A stretch of DNA of 39,586 nt from Deltaproteobacteria bacterium (GCA_009692615.1 SHYW01000040.1:1-39586), one strand, 5' to 3'; counted from the stretch's first letter, positions 1-8,192 are shown. Program-made: numbers and translations. Notes: generated from the letters alone by a model not told the origin.

Positions 1-83
1 GCCTCAACCACGGTGATCTCGCTGCGATATACTCGTTGAATTACGTCTAGTCGTTTCTCGTCTTTCATTGTCAGGGTTGTCAT
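1..83 (-). CDS. Transposase, N-terminal fragment (ISNCY-like), cut by contig end
   Basis: Reading leftwards from ATG at 83 (or in-frame ATG at 68) gives about 27 residues, starting MTTLTMKDEKRLDVIQRVYR and continuing SEITVVEA. This is the start of a helix-turn-helix of the kind that opens ISNCY-type transposases (KRL..I..V....ITV.EAA pattern, from memory of the family). The gene runs off the contig, so the DDE catalytic core is not visible. The same 27 residues are encoded at the right end in the opposite direction, as expected for two copies of one element. Family assignment rests on this short segment only. Confidence 0.6.
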   Translation of the reverse strand, partial: MTTLTMKDEKRLDVIQRVYRSEITVVE

Positions 84-146
84 CCTTCCACCCTGACATA
101 ATTACGTTGCCGTTAACCCCTGACATAATCACTTTGCTACAACACC
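1..146. repeat. Left copy of terminal inverted repeat (insertion sequence end)
   Basis: Exact reverse complement of 39439-39584. It holds the 5' end of a transposase gene (minus strand) and the IS terminal region. Two direct copies of a 15-base motif, CCCTGACATAAT(T/C)AC, lie at 91-105 and 118-132, 27 bases apart; these look like transposase-binding sites. The outer IS boundary is near 146, where similarity to the other end stops. Confidence 0.85.
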
Positions 147-161
147 GACTTGAACTCTCTA

Positions 162-191
162 TTGCCCCGCCGCTTTCGAAAGCGCTATAGT
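162..191 (+). promoter_or_regulatory. Candidate promoter with internal 14-bp palindrome
   Basis: TTGCCC at 162-167 and TATAGT at 186-191 are 18 bases apart, upstream of the dioxygenase at 209. Between them lies the perfect palindrome CGCTTTCGAAAGCG (171-184), placed where a repressor could block polymerase. The promoter call is by eye and weak; the palindrome itself is certain. Confidence 0.35.
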
Positions 192-208
192 CGAGCGCGG
201 GAGGAGTT

Positions 209-721
209 ATGCAGAAACTTATTCCTATCGATCTCACGGGAGTTATCGACGAAGTCAAAGCCGAAGGCAAAACCCGCCGCGTGCTGTGGCAGGATTCGCA
301 GTCCATCGCGTTCTTGAGCAGCGGGCGCAAAGAGCGCTGGGACTTTCATATCGACCCGGCGGATGAAGTGACGTTGCAACTGACCGGGGTGCAGCATTTG
401 GTCTATCGCGACGAAGCCAACAACGAACACACCGCCGATATCAAAGCGGGGCAAATTCTCCTCTGCCCAGCCGGCGTGCCGCATTCGCCGCGCCTCGAAG
501 CGAACTCATGGTTCATCGTCTTCGAGCGCAAACGCAAAGCCGGTGAAATCGATTACTTCAAATGGTTCTGCAATAAGTGCGGCGAGAAGGTTTACGAAAC
601 TTCCGCCGAGGTCGGCGACTACCGCGCCGATCCGGTGGGGCAGGTTTATCAAACATTTTCCAGCGACGAGAAACTGCGAACGTGCAATAACTGCGGCACG
701 ATTGTTCCAGTGCCGAGATGA
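209..721 (+). CDS. nbaC: 3-hydroxyanthranilate 3,4-dioxygenase
   Basis: Cupin-fold, Fe(II)-dependent enzyme that opens 3-hydroxyanthranilate to 2-amino-3-carboxymuconate semialdehyde (kynurenine / 2-nitrobenzoate routes). The 170-residue length is typical of bacterial forms. Expected metal ligands are visible: His47, Glu53 (in HIDPADE) and His92 (in PAGVPHSP). The C-terminus carries the extra rubredoxin-like iron site of bacterial enzymes, with Cys121/Cys124 (CNKC) and Cys159/Cys162 (CNNC). The ATG at 209 follows a strong GGGAGGAG ribosome site. It is the first complete gene after the left IS end. The next pathway enzyme, aminocarboxymuconate semialdehyde decarboxylase, belongs to the same superfamily as the amidohydrolase at 4100, but that link is only suggestive. 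Confidence 0.88.
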   Translation: MQKLIPIDLTGVIDEVKAEGKTRRVLWQDSQSIAFLSSGRKERWDFHIDPADEVTLQLTGVQHLVYRDEANNEHTADIKAGQILLCPAGVPHSPRLEANSWFIVFERKRKAGEIDYFKWFCNKCGEKVYETSAEVGDYRADPVGQVYQTFSSDEKLRTCNNCGTIVPVPR

Positions 722-729
722 AGCTTCCG

Positions 730-805
730 TTCACCACGAAGGACACGAAGGTTTTGGATGATAATTTTATTCCGAACTTCGTGCTCTTCGCGTCTTTGTG
801 GTGAA
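730..805. repeat. Long-armed intergenic hairpin, CCACGAAGG type (copy 1)
   Basis: Left arm TTCACCACGAAGGACACGAAG (731 onward) pairs imperfectly with the right arm ending CTTTGTGGTGAA (to 805) around an AT-rich centre with TTCCGAAC. It fills the gap between the genes at 209 and 815. Similar elements lie at 13351, 18936, 21308, 24798, 27386 and 34752. Confidence 0.8.
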
Positions 806-814
806 AAATAATTT

Positions 815-1591
815 ATGAAAAGGTACGTAGCCAAACTCACGCAATTGGCGCGCGGCTACGCTGCGGCGGAACGCACGGTGATAGCAGCATTCTTTCACAA
901 GCGGCCCAAGCGCCGCGATCATCTGCGCTGGCTGCGCGCCCAAGGGTTTAAAGAATACTCGGCGATCAAGCCGATCTTCACGGCGCTGGCGAAACTCTAT
1001 CCGGCGATCGATCGCGGCATCGACCGGCATGACTACGAAGAATTAACCGAAAAGCTCGCCGACGAAACCAAACATGCGCGGCTCGTCATGGATTTGTTGG
1101 AAGAGCTCGGCGGCAGGAAGGTTACGGCCGAGGATTTACTCTGGCTGCCGCAGGACAAGAAGCTGGCGAAAATTCGCGCGCGCTATTCGCCGAGCTACGC
1201 GACTTTGTTGCACGGCTCGGGAAAAATCAGCGCCAAGCAAATTCGCCGCCGCGACGAAAGCCTCGAACGGGCCGCGATCACGCTCACCGAGGGCGGCGGC
1301 GGCGCGCTCTATCAGGTTTGCAGCAAGCTCAAGAAGACCGGCGTAGAAGGTAAAATCGCCACGGTCTTTCACGAAATCTTACTCGACGAAGTCGGCCACA
1401 AAGACAGCGGCGGCCGCGCCCTCGAACCTTTGATCAACAGCCAGGCCGCTTTCGCGCGCGCGGCGAAAATCATCTGCGATGTCTCCGGCCAGCGGCTGCG
1501 CATGCGCAACGAACAGTTCGGCTTCCCACTAACGAAGAGCGAGCTAAGTGACTTGGACCGGCACGCGCAACGAGCGGTTAACCCTCGATGA
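815..1591 (+). CDS. Ferritin-like (putative di-iron) protein of unknown function
   Basis: 258 residues, predicted mostly helical and soluble, with no signal peptide. Two E-x-x-H motifs, Glu84-Thr-Lys-His87 (in ADETKHARL) and Glu192-Val-Gly-His195 (in LLDEVGHKD), plus Glu159 on an intervening helix, match the spacing logic of a ferritin-like four-helix di-iron carboxylate site. A first-helix Glu (such as Glu19 or Glu47) would complete it. I recognise the fold pattern but no named family, so whether it is an oxidase, peroxidase or iron-binding protein cannot be said. The stop overlaps the next gene's start (ATGA at 1588-1591), which argues for translational coupling. No clear ribosome site precedes ATG 815, which lies ten bases after hairpin copy 1. 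Confidence 0.6.
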   Translation: MKRYVAKLTQLARGYAAAERTVIAAFFHKRPKRRDHLRWLRAQGFKEYSAIKPIFTALAKLYPAIDRGIDRHDYEELTEKLADETKHARLVMDLLEELGGRKVTAEDLLWLPQDKKLAKIRARYSPSYATLLHGSGKISAKQIRRRDESLERAAITLTEGGGGALYQVCSKLKKTGVEGKIATVFHEILLDEVGHKDSGGRALEPLINSQAAFARAAKIICDVSGQRLRMRNEQFGFPLTKSELSDLDRHAQRAVNPR

Positions 1592-2454
1592 TAATATTTT
1601 GGCTGCTCGCGCTGGTTAGTCTAGTCTTCAACGTCGACTCCTTCGCCATCGACTTGCCGCCGCTCCAAGTCGGCATCAACGACTTCGCCGCCATGGTGCC
1701 GCCGGCGAGCGCCGACGATCTCAAAGAAAAGCTGCACCGTTTCAAGACCGAAACCGGCGCCTCCGTCGTCGTCCTCACGGTCAAGACTCTCGACGGTGAA
1801 AATATCGACAGCTTCAGCACCAAAGCGTTCAAGTTGCTGCCACTCTCCAACGGCGAGTTGGCGACAACCGCGTTGCTGGTGGTCGCGCGCAAAGAACATT
1901 TGGTCGCTTTGCAAGCCGGCGCGGAGATCCGCGCTCTCTTGCCCGAGCCCGTGGCGCACGAAAAATTACAAGCACAAGTGGCGCTCTACTGGAGCGGTCT
2001 GCGGCCCGACTTAGGAATTCACGGCGCGGTGCATTATTTATTCGGCGTGATTCGCGGCGATCTGCGCGTCGGCAGCCAAACCGCGGCGGAAAAACTCCAA
2101 GACACTTCGTTGCGCGGCGGCGGCGCCGGCGCGATCTTCGCGGTCTGCTTGGCGCCGTTTCTGGCGCTGTTCGTCGGCGGCCTGTGGGGCATCTACGCCA
2201 CCCATTTCGGCTTTCAGCGCTACACGCGCCTGTTGATGGGTGCGATCTTCGGCGGCGCCACGGCGAAATTGGTCGCCATGGCGATGGCGCTGCTCGGCAG
2301 CTACAGCGACAACCTGTGGTATTTCATCATGGCGTTGGCGATTCCTCTCGGCGTATTCGGCAGCTGGACCGAGTTCTGGATGTCCGGCGATTGGAGCGGC
2401 ATCCCGCGCGTCAAAGAACGCCAACGCAAGCCGGAAGACAATATGGGAATATGA
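1588..2454 (+). CDS. TPM-domain (YgcG/DUF477-type) membrane protein
   Basis: 288 residues. An N-terminal signal sequence or anchor (about residues 1-20) precedes a TPM domain at about 30-115: VNDFA-like start (GINDFAAMVPPAS), the 'TGASVVVLTVKTLDG' strand and the 'LVVARKEHLVALQAGAEI' segment are typical. Around 170-265 there are three hydrophobic segments that should span the membrane, so the TPM domain probably faces the periplasm. TPM proteins include plant thylakoid phosphatase TLP18.3 and many bacterial proteins without known role. The start overlaps the di-iron protein's stop by four bases, so the two are probably co-translated. Function is unknown. Confidence 0.7.
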   Translation: MIIFWLLALVSLVFNVDSFAIDLPPLQVGINDFAAMVPPASADDLKEKLHRFKTETGASVVVLTVKTLDGENIDSFSTKAFKLLPLSNGELATTALLVVARKEHLVALQAGAEIRALLPEPVAHEKLQAQVALYWSGLRPDLGIHGAVHYLFGVIRGDLRVGSQTAAEKLQDTSLRGGGAGAIFAVCLAPFLALFVGGLWGIYATHFGFQRYTRLLMGAIFGGATAKLVAMAMALLGSYSDNLWYFIMALAIPLGVFGSWTEFWMSGDWSGIPRVKERQRKPEDNMGI

Positions 2455-2459
2455 CTCAA

Positions 2460-2494
2460 CGTGTTCGTGTTAAGAGGTCCGAGCCACGAACACG
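2460..2494. repeat. Hairpin CGTGTTCGTG / CACGAACACG
   Basis: Perfect 10-base arms at 2460-2469 and 2485-2494 with a 15-base loop, directly after the TPM gene. No T-run follows, so it may be a repeat rather than a terminator. GAGCCACGAACACGA from its right arm recurs at about 9260, upstream of the SBP at 8244. Confidence 0.5.
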
Positions 2495-2505
2495 ACAATC
2501 CCCGA

Positions 2506-2534
2506 TTGACACCCTCGCACACCGATGATAGCCA
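2506..2534 (+). promoter_or_regulatory. Candidate promoter TTGACA-N17-TAGCCA
   Basis: TTGACA at 2506-2511 and TAGCCA at 2529-2534, spaced 17, about 30 bases upstream of the VOC gene start at 2564. One of four such TTGAC(A/C)-N17/18-TAG boxes in front of genes here (also 12131, 22466, 25479). Confidence 0.4.
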
Positions 2535-2563
2535 ACAGCCATCGGCAAAAAAGGAGAAAGAAC

Positions 2564-2941
2564 ATGGCCAAACTACGTCACCTCGCGCTGCTCACCCGTC
2601 AACCCGACAAGCTCGCGGATTTTTACAAGCGGGTCTTCGACATGCAGGAAATGTATCGCACCAAAAACGGCTCGGTGCATCTTTCCGATGGCGAAGTGAA
2701 CTTGGCGATCTTGAACGCCAACGATCCCAAAGAACCGGGCCATCCCGACGGCCTGTATCATTTCGGTTTTCACGTCGACGATAGCCAGGAAACCGCCAAT
2801 CGCATCAAAGAAATCCATCCGGCCGGGGCGCCCAAAGAACGCGAAGCGACTTACGCTGAAGGGCGCGGCTGCGATCCCGATGGCAACCTCATCGATATCT
2901 CGACCACCGGTTGGGGCCCGGTCCGGCGCATGGACTTATAA
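2564..2941 (+). CDS. VOC-superfamily protein (glyoxalase / bleomycin-resistance fold)
   Basis: 125 residues, one complete VOC unit of two beta-alpha-beta-beta-beta modules. His6 at the start of strand 1 (KLRHLALLT), the HFGFHV segment, and DPDGNLIDI at the C-terminal strand occupy the metal-ligand positions, although the usual C-terminal Glu is Asp here. Family members are glyoxalases, extradiol dioxygenases, epimerases and antibiotic-binding proteins, so the reaction is not deducible. ATG 2564 is chosen over the upstream in-frame ATG at 2525 because AAAGGAGAAAG precedes it and homology begins there. The binding-protein gene starts 16 bases after its stop. A two-domain relative lies at 22529. 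Confidence 0.8.
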   Translation: MAKLRHLALLTRQPDKLADFYKRVFDMQEMYRTKNGSVHLSDGEVNLAILNANDPKEPGHPDGLYHFGFHVDDSQETANRIKEIHPAGAPKEREATYAEGRGCDPDGNLIDISTTGWGPVRRMDL

Positions 2942-2957
2942 AACGCAACGAGACTTC

Positions 2958-4034
2958 ATGTTCACATTAATCCTGAGCTTCCTGCTGGCGGCGGCATTTC
3001 TCTGCCCGCGCGAGCTGCGCGCCGCCAGCGCCGATGAGATCATCAAGAAGGCCGCAAGCCTCGCCGGCGTTCAGCGCAAAACTTTTCTCGAAGAAGGCGC
3101 CAAGAAAGAGGGCGAGATGGTTTTTTACACCTCGCTGAGCTTGACCGACTATCCGAAAATTTTGGCCCATTTCGAAAAAAGTTATCCCTTCATCAAGACC
3201 AACACCTATCGCGCCACGCCCTCGGGCGTGTTCCAACGCGCCGACACCGAAGCGCGCGCCAACCGCTTCGCCGCCGATGTCGTCGGCTCGGCGCCGGTGG
3301 AGATGTGGCACTTGAAACTGCGCAAACTTTCCACCGGCTATCTGTCGCCGGAACAAAAGGCGCTGCCCGCGGGATCCCACGACGCCGAAGGTTTTTGGCA
3401 AGGCTTCGAGGTGACGCCGCTGGTTCTGGCCTTCAATACCAAACAAGTTTCGCAAGCCGACGCGCCGCGCAGTTATCAAGATCTGTTGCAGCCCAAGTGG
3501 AAAGGTAAACTCAGCCTCGGCACCGAAGAATATACTTGGTTCAACGTCTTGAGCGAATCCTTGGGAGTCAAGAAAGCCGCGGATTTTTTCCAAGCTTTGG
3601 CCAAGCAAGATTTGCAGATGCCGGGATCGAGCAGCATCATGCGCGTGCAGTTGATGCTGGCTGGCGAATCGGCGATCGCCTTGGCCGCCCGTGGCCGGCG
3701 CGTGACCGATCTGAAACAGCAAGGCGCGCCGATCGATTTTCGCATCGTGGATCCCTACGCCGGCGAGCCCAACTTTGTCGCGCTGATGCAGCGCGCGCCT
3801 CATCCTTATTCGGCACTATTGTTTATCGATTGGATTTTATCGGAAGAGGGACAAACCCGCCTCGTCGATGCCGCGGGAAGAATTTCGATCCGCAAAGGCA
3901 TCAAACACAAGCCCTGGGTACAAGAATTATTTCAGAAAGATTTTGTCTTTTTGAGCCCATCGTCCATCGGACCGAACTTGAACAACATCATCGAGCAATA
4001 TAATCAAGTGTTCGGAATTCGCAAAACCAAATAA
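2958..4034 (+). CDS. ABC transporter substrate-binding protein (Fe3+/spermidine-type, orphan)
   Basis: 358 residues. A secretion signal (about 1-23, ending ELRA-A) is followed by a periplasmic binding protein type II fold. The opening 'KKEGEMVFYTSL' and the closing 'HPYSALLFIDWILSEEGQ' with 'AGRISIRKG' are the hallmarks of family-1 solute-binding proteins related to AfuA/FbpA. ATG 2958 is preferred over ATG 2880, which would overlap the VOC gene and put 26 unrelated residues in front of the signal peptide. No permease or ATPase is adjacent; its neighbours are a VOC protein and an amidohydrolase. The ligand is unknown: such orphans in this kind of genome may bind organic acids rather than iron, which is inference. 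Confidence 0.85.
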   Translation: MFTLILSFLLAAAFLCPRELRAASADEIIKKAASLAGVQRKTFLEEGAKKEGEMVFYTSLSLTDYPKILAHFEKSYPFIKTNTYRATPSGVFQRADTEARANRFAADVVGSAPVEMWHLKLRKLSTGYLSPEQKALPAGSHDAEGFWQGFEVTPLVLAFNTKQVSQADAPRSYQDLLQPKWKGKLSLGTEEYTWFNVLSESLGVKKAADFFQALAKQDLQMPGSSSIMRVQLMLAGESAIALAARGRRVTDLKQQGAPIDFRIVDPYAGEPNFVALMQRAPHPYSALLFIDWILSEEGQTRLVDAAGRISIRKGIKHKPWVQELFQKDFVFLSPSSIGPNLNNIIEQYNQVFGIRKTK

Positions 4035-4099
4035 ATCGGAAAGGCGCGAGCCTAGCGCAAGACAAGATTTTAACTTCAGTCTGGCCCCTGGAATATTCT

Positions 4100-5185
4100 A
4101 TGCAGGTTATCGATTGTGATGCCCATGTCGAAGAGTCGGTTGAGAGTTGGCAATATCTCGATCCGGAATTTTATTTACTGCGACCGATTCCGGTGGTCTT
4201 TCCCGAAGACACTTGCTTCGGTTCGCACAACGCCGCCTGGGTGATCGATTACAAGCTGCGCTTCTTCGCCTCCAACCCGACGCTGATAAAGCGCGCTCTC
4301 GACAAAGGCACGCCGATTCCGGTGCAGGAGATGCGCGACGTGCAACAGCGGCTCGCCAGCATGGATGAGCTCGGCATCGACAAGCAGGTGGTTTTCCCAT
4401 CTCTCTGGCTCGGCTGCTTGGCGGAAAACGTCGAACTCGAAGCGGCGCTGGCGCGCAGCTACAATCAATTCATGGCGACGCAATGCAGCCAATCCGGCGG
4501 GCGGATTTTCTACGTCGCGATCATTCCGTGGCGCCAACCCGACTTGGCGGTCAAAGAAATTCGCCGCGTCAAAACGTTGGGCTCAGTCGCCGGCATCTTC
4601 GCGCGCGGCATCGAATGGGATCGGCCGCTGACCCATCCGGACCATTGGCCGATTTACCAAGAAGCCGAAAGCCACGACTTGCCGATCACCGTGCATGTCG
4701 GCAATGGATCGAGCCCGGCGATCTCGCGCATGCTCGAAGGCGTGCCGCGGCCGTACTTTAATGAATTCCCGCAGATTCATCCGCTCGGCACCGGCATCGT
4801 CAGCGGACCTTACGTTCTCTACGCCTTCACGCAAATCCTCGGCTCGAAAATATTGGACGACTTTCCCAAACTGCGCTTCGGCTTTCTCGAAGCCGGCATC
4901 GAATGGACCACCCGTCTAGTCAAAGCCTTGGGCCAGGAAAATCGCGCCAAGATCGAGCGCTGGCTCGCCGAGAGAGTTTTTGTTTCTTGTGCCCTCGACG
5001 ATGATTTGCCTTACGTCGCCGGCAAACTCGGCGATGACTTCATCGTCACCGCCACCGATTTTCCCCATGGCGACGCGTTCCGCCAAGACTTGCTCGCCAA
5101 CGGCCTCAAAGCGCGCGGCGACTTGAGCGACGCCACCATGGAAAAGATTCTCAGCAAAAATCCCCAACGGCTGTATCATCTGTAG
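4100..5185 (+). CDS. Amidohydrolase-2 family metal-dependent hydrolase/decarboxylase (ACMSD-like)
   Basis: 361 residues, single TIM-barrel domain. The N-terminal metal motif is Asp7-x-His9 (DCDAHVEE), the mid-barrel His199 lies in ITVHVGNG and the C-terminal Asp320 in TATDFPHGD, the usual layout of the aminocarboxymuconate-semialdehyde decarboxylase branch. That branch decarboxylates or hydrolyses aromatic-derived acids. It ends NPQRLYHL, like the family's 'NARRLYG' ending. It follows the SBP by 65 bases on the same strand and could share its transcript. Given the 3-hydroxyanthranilate dioxygenase at 209, ACMS decarboxylation is possible, but many genomes of this type carry dozens of such paralogues, so the substrate stays open. 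Confidence 0.8.
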   Translation: MQVIDCDAHVEESVESWQYLDPEFYLLRPIPVVFPEDTCFGSHNAAWVIDYKLRFFASNPTLIKRALDKGTPIPVQEMRDVQQRLASMDELGIDKQVVFPSLWLGCLAENVELEAALARSYNQFMATQCSQSGGRIFYVAIIPWRQPDLAVKEIRRVKTLGSVAGIFARGIEWDRPLTHPDHWPIYQEAESHDLPITVHVGNGSSPAISRMLEGVPRPYFNEFPQIHPLGTGIVSGPYVLYAFTQILGSKILDDFPKLRFGFLEAGIEWTTRLVKALGQENRAKIERWLAERVFVSCALDDDLPYVAGKLGDDFIVTATDFPHGDAFRQDLLANGLKARGDLSDATMEKILSKNPQRLYHL

Positions 5186-5324
5186 GGCCCCGACGGATCT
5201 CCAAAAAATCTTTCCGCCAGCCACGAAAGCTTGGCAAGGTCGCTGAATTTGCTCAGTTTAAATTTTGGCAAATTCGGATAATTCCATTGAAGCGGCCCCG
5301 GCCTCATGGTAACGTCCTACTTTA
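5186..5324. other. Intergenic region, nothing firm
   Basis: 139 bases between the amidohydrolase and the desaturase. It starts with GTAGGGCCCC, weakly like REP tails seen elsewhere, and then becomes AT-rich (TTTAAATTTTGGCAAATTCGG), where a promoter for the desaturase is likely; no convincing -35/-10 pair stands out. Confidence 0.3.
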
Positions 5325-6299
5325 ATGAAACCGATATTTGCCAAAGCAGCAATCAGTTCCATCGTTCAGTGGTTCAACGCCGATTATCATGCCGCCATGC
5401 CGGTCAAGAAGGGCGTCGATATCGATCGTGTCGATTGGGTGCGCTCGATCCCATTCGTCATCATGCATCTTGGCTGTCTGGGGGTTTTTTTAGTCGGCTG
5501 GAGCTGGACCGCCGTGGCCACGGCTGCGGCGCTTTACTTCGTGCGCATGTTCGCCGTCACCGGCATTTACCATCGCTATTTTTCCCATCGCACCTACAAG
5601 ACCGCACGGCCGACGCAGTTTATTTTCGCGCTGCTCGGCGCCTCGGCAACCCAGCGCGGCGCGCTCTGGTGGGCCGCCAACCATCGTGAGCATCATCGCA
5701 CCTCCGATACCCCGGCCGATCCCCATTCGCCGGTGCATTATAGTTTCTTCCGCTCGCACATGGGCTGGTTCATGTGCAACCGCTTTTACGCCACGCAATA
5801 TAGTCGAATCCAAGACTTCGCCCGCTTTCCTGAGCTAGTTTGGCTCAATCGTTACGATAAGGCCGTGCCGGTTTCTTTAGCGTTGTTGCTCTATCTTTGC
5901 GGCTTCGGTCTGGAGCGCGCGGCGCCATCACTCGGTGTCAGCGGTTTGCAACTTTTGGTTTGGGGCTTCGTCCTCAGCACCACGGCATTGTTTCATGGCA
6001 CCGCGACGATCAATTCGCTGTCGCATATGTACGGTTCCAAGCGTTACGATACCGGCGACGAGAGCAGAAATAACTTTTGGCTGGCGCTGATCACCATGGG
6101 CGAAGGCTGGCATAACAACCATCACCAACATATGGGCACGGTCCGCCAGGGATTTTACTGGTGGGAAATCGACGTCACCTTTTACATTCTCAAAACCCTA
6201 TCGTTTTTCGGCATCATCTGGGATCTGAAACCCGTGCCAGTCCAAGCCTACGACCGCAACGAACAGCTGCCGGTCAAGAAAATGGCTTCGGCCGCCTAG
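5325..6299 (+). CDS. Acyl-CoA / fatty-acid desaturase (delta-9 type)
   Basis: 324 residues, integral-membrane di-iron desaturase that introduces a double bond into saturated acyl chains. All three histidine boxes are intact: HRYFSH at 83-88, HREHH at 120-124 and HNNHH at 263-267, with the conserved 'GEGWHNNHH' context. Hydrophobic segments before box 1 and between boxes 2 and 3 fit the four-helix topology. It resembles the stearoyl-CoA desaturase branch rather than DesA/phospholipid types. ATG 5325 is used; ATG 5397 (MPVKKG) is an alternative. No clear ribosome site is visible. It appears to be monocistronic, probably setting membrane fluidity. Confidence 0.9.
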   Translation: MKPIFAKAAISSIVQWFNADYHAAMPVKKGVDIDRVDWVRSIPFVIMHLGCLGVFLVGWSWTAVATAAALYFVRMFAVTGIYHRYFSHRTYKTARPTQFIFALLGASATQRGALWWAANHREHHRTSDTPADPHSPVHYSFFRSHMGWFMCNRFYATQYSRIQDFARFPELVWLNRYDKAVPVSLALLLYLCGFGLERAAPSLGVSGLQLLVWGFVLSTTALFHGTATINSLSHMYGSKRYDTGDESRNNFWLALITMGEGWHNNHHQHMGTVRQGFYWWEIDVTFYILKTLSFFGIIWDLKPVPVQAYDRNEQLPVKKMASAA

Positions 6300-6444
6300 G
6301 TAGCTGGCTCAACCAGCAATCGTCTCGTCCAGCCGTTTTTTCCTCGCTTGATAAATCAGATGGCGCACCCGCGGCGCTGCCAGAGCTTTTGCTTGCGCTT
6401 TTTCACCTAGCCCGCTAGCATTCTCACTGGAGATTGTTCCGTAT

Positions 6445-6960
6445 ATGCCGCCGGTGACCGAAATATTGAATAAAGTGCTCCTGTTCCAGGATCTTGGCGC
6501 CGAAGCGTTGGCGATTCTCTCACCTTTGCTGATCGCCAAGAAGTACAGCGCCGGCGCGGTGATCTTTCGCGAGCTAGAAGAATCCGACGCGCTCTACATC
6601 GTCGACCAAGGCTCGGTGGTGGTCAGCAAGCATGTCAGCGGCGATGTCGACATGGTGCTGACCCGTTTTCAGCCCGGCGACTTCTTTGGCGAGATGGGGC
6701 TGTTCGACAACGCGCCGCGCTCGGCCACCGCCAATGTCGAGGTTGATTCGCTGCTCTGGCGTCTCGACCGCGGCGTTTTTCAAGATATTCTTTCGCACCA
6801 TCCGGAAATGGCCGCCAAGATTTGCTACCGGTTGGTGACGATTTTTATCCAACGGCTGCGCGTCACCAATGAGCAAAGCCGCGATGCCATCCGCTGGGGC
6901 CTTGAGGCCACCGGCTATTCGACCGGCAGCCAATCGCTGTTCGGACGCAAATCCACCTGA
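6445..6960 (+). CDS. Cyclic nucleotide-binding (CRP-like sensor) domain protein without DNA-binding domain
   Basis: 171 residues. A single cNMP-binding beta-roll covers about 10-125. The phosphate-binding cassette reads [14 protein letters not shown] (81-94), with Glu83 and Arg92 at the ribose- and phosphate-contacting positions, so nucleotide binding is plausible. The C-terminal 45 residues form a helix and a Ser/Gly-rich tail; no winged helix follows, so it is not a CRP-type transcription factor. The next gene, a PqqD-like/M50 membrane protein, starts eight bases after its stop, implying one transcript and a joint role. It may act as a regulatory subunit for that partner; this is inference. 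Confidence 0.8.
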   Translation: MPPVTEILNKVLLFQDLGAEALAILSPLLIAKKYSAGAVIFRELEESDALYIVDQGSVVVSKHVSGDVDMVLTRFQPGDFFGEMGLFDNAPRSATANVEVDSLLWRLDRGVFQDILSHHPEMAAKICYRLVTIFIQRLRVTNEQSRDAIRWGLEATGYSTGSQSLFGRKST

Positions 6961-6968
6961 CCCTGGCC

Positions 6969-8192
6969 ATGGCCGAACCGGCAAAATTCGAACTGCTCAC
7001 GCGCAAAGCTGGCGAACAGGGCTTTCAGATCCATGAGATCGAAAGCAGCCAGGCCCATCTCGGCTACCAGCCGCAGCGCTTGCCCCAAGAAGCCTGGGCG
7101 ATCACCGCGCAACCGCCGAGCCCAGACGGCAGCCGCCGCTACATCGTGAAAAATCTTCGCCGCGACCGCTACCTGTTAGTAGACAACAAAGAGTTGTTCC
7201 TGTGGGAACTTTTCGACGGCAGCCACAGCCTCGAAGAGATCGCGCGCACGTTTCATTTTACCTTTGGCGCGTTCGATTACACGATCATCCGCCAACTACT
7301 GGCGAAGCTGCATCAAGCCGGCCTGCTCGTCGAGCGCGAAGACTTGGCGCTGCAAAAAAGCTCGGCGCAGAACGATGCGAATTCCTCGACAAATAAATTT
7401 CGCGCGGTGGCGAAATACTGGCGCAGGCTTTCCTTCACAGTGCCCCAGGCCGACCGGATTTGCGGCGCCATGTATCGCCATGGCGGCTTCCTCTTATTTC
7501 ATCCGCTGACGCTCGCTTTGACCATGTTCGTGACGCTGCTCGCCGGCATCGCGGCGGTGCGCTTGAGCCCTCAGGCCAAACAGTTCACCCACATGCTTTC
7601 GAGTATGCCGTGGCGCAGCAGCGCGCTGATGATGTTGTCCCTCTTGATGGTATCGATGATGCACGTGACTGTGCACGCCCTCGCCTGCAAGGCCTACAGC
7701 CGGTGCGTCCGCGAGATCGGCTTTTTTCTCTTGCAAGGCGTGCTGCCGACGTTTTACGCCGATGTCACCGACATCTTCATGTCGACCCGGCGTGCCCGCG
7801 TGATCGTCGATCTCGCCGGGCCATTAGTCGAATTATTTTGCGGCAGCGTGGCTTTTCTCGCCGCCTATCAAACCGGCCCCGGCGTCGGTCAAGCGTTGTT
7901 GTTCGGCATCGGCGTGCTGCTCTGGGAGGGCGCGCTGATCAATCTCTATCCGTTTAATTTTCTCGAAATGGACGGCTACAACATCATCGCCGATCTTTTG
8001 GCGATGCCGACCTTGAGACAGCAAGCCTTAACCTTGGCGCCGCAACTGCCGCGCCGCTTGCTCCGGCCCCAGACGCTGACAAAGGAACAATGGATTCAAA
8101 TCGCCTATCTGCTGCTCTGCTTGGTTTCAGTGACCGCTTATCTGATCGCCCATCTCGATTTCCTGCGCGGCTTGCTGCCGAATTGGAAGTGA
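6969..8192 (+). CDS. PqqD-like domain + M50-type membrane metalloprotease homologue with degenerate HExxH
   Basis: 407 residues. The N-terminal half (about 45-130) looks like a PqqD-type winged helix, including '[23 protein letters not shown]' split around residue 75. From about 170 it becomes polytopic membrane protein of the M50 type: '[19 protein letters not shown]', '[13 protein letters not shown]' and the distal Asp335 in EMDGYN match the family. However, the zinc motif expected as HExxH is His232-Val-Thr-Val-His236 (codons CAC GTG ACT GTG CAC); the catalytic Glu is replaced by Val. It is therefore probably not an active protease as written. Homologues are maturation or export components for modified peptides. 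It overlaps no gene but is tightly coupled to the cNMP-binding protein upstream. Confidence 0.7.
   Translation: MAEPAKFELLTRKAGEQGFQIHEIESSQAHLGYQPQRLPQEAWAITAQPPSPDGSRRYIVKNLRRDRYLLVDNKELFLWELFDGSHSLEEIARTFHFTFGAFDYTIIRQLLAKLHQAGLLVEREDLALQKSSAQNDANSSTNKFRAVAKYWRRLSFTVPQADRICGAMYRHGGFLLFHPLTLALTMFVTLLAGIAAVRLSPQAKQFTHMLSSMPWRSSALMMLSLLMVSMMHVTVHALACKAYSRCVREIGFFLLQGVLPTFYADVTDIFMSTRRARVIVDLAGPLVELFCGSVAFLAAYQTGPGVGQALLFGIGVLLWEGALINLYPFNFLEMDGYNIIADLLAMPTLRQQALTLAPQLPRRLLRPQTLTKEQWIQIAYLLLCLVSVTAYLIAHLDFLRGLLPNWK

Noticed and set aside
2967-3803. 278-codon ORF antisense to the SBP gene
   Set aside because: Long antisense frames are common at this GC content; the plus-strand frame has a clear protein family and signal peptide.
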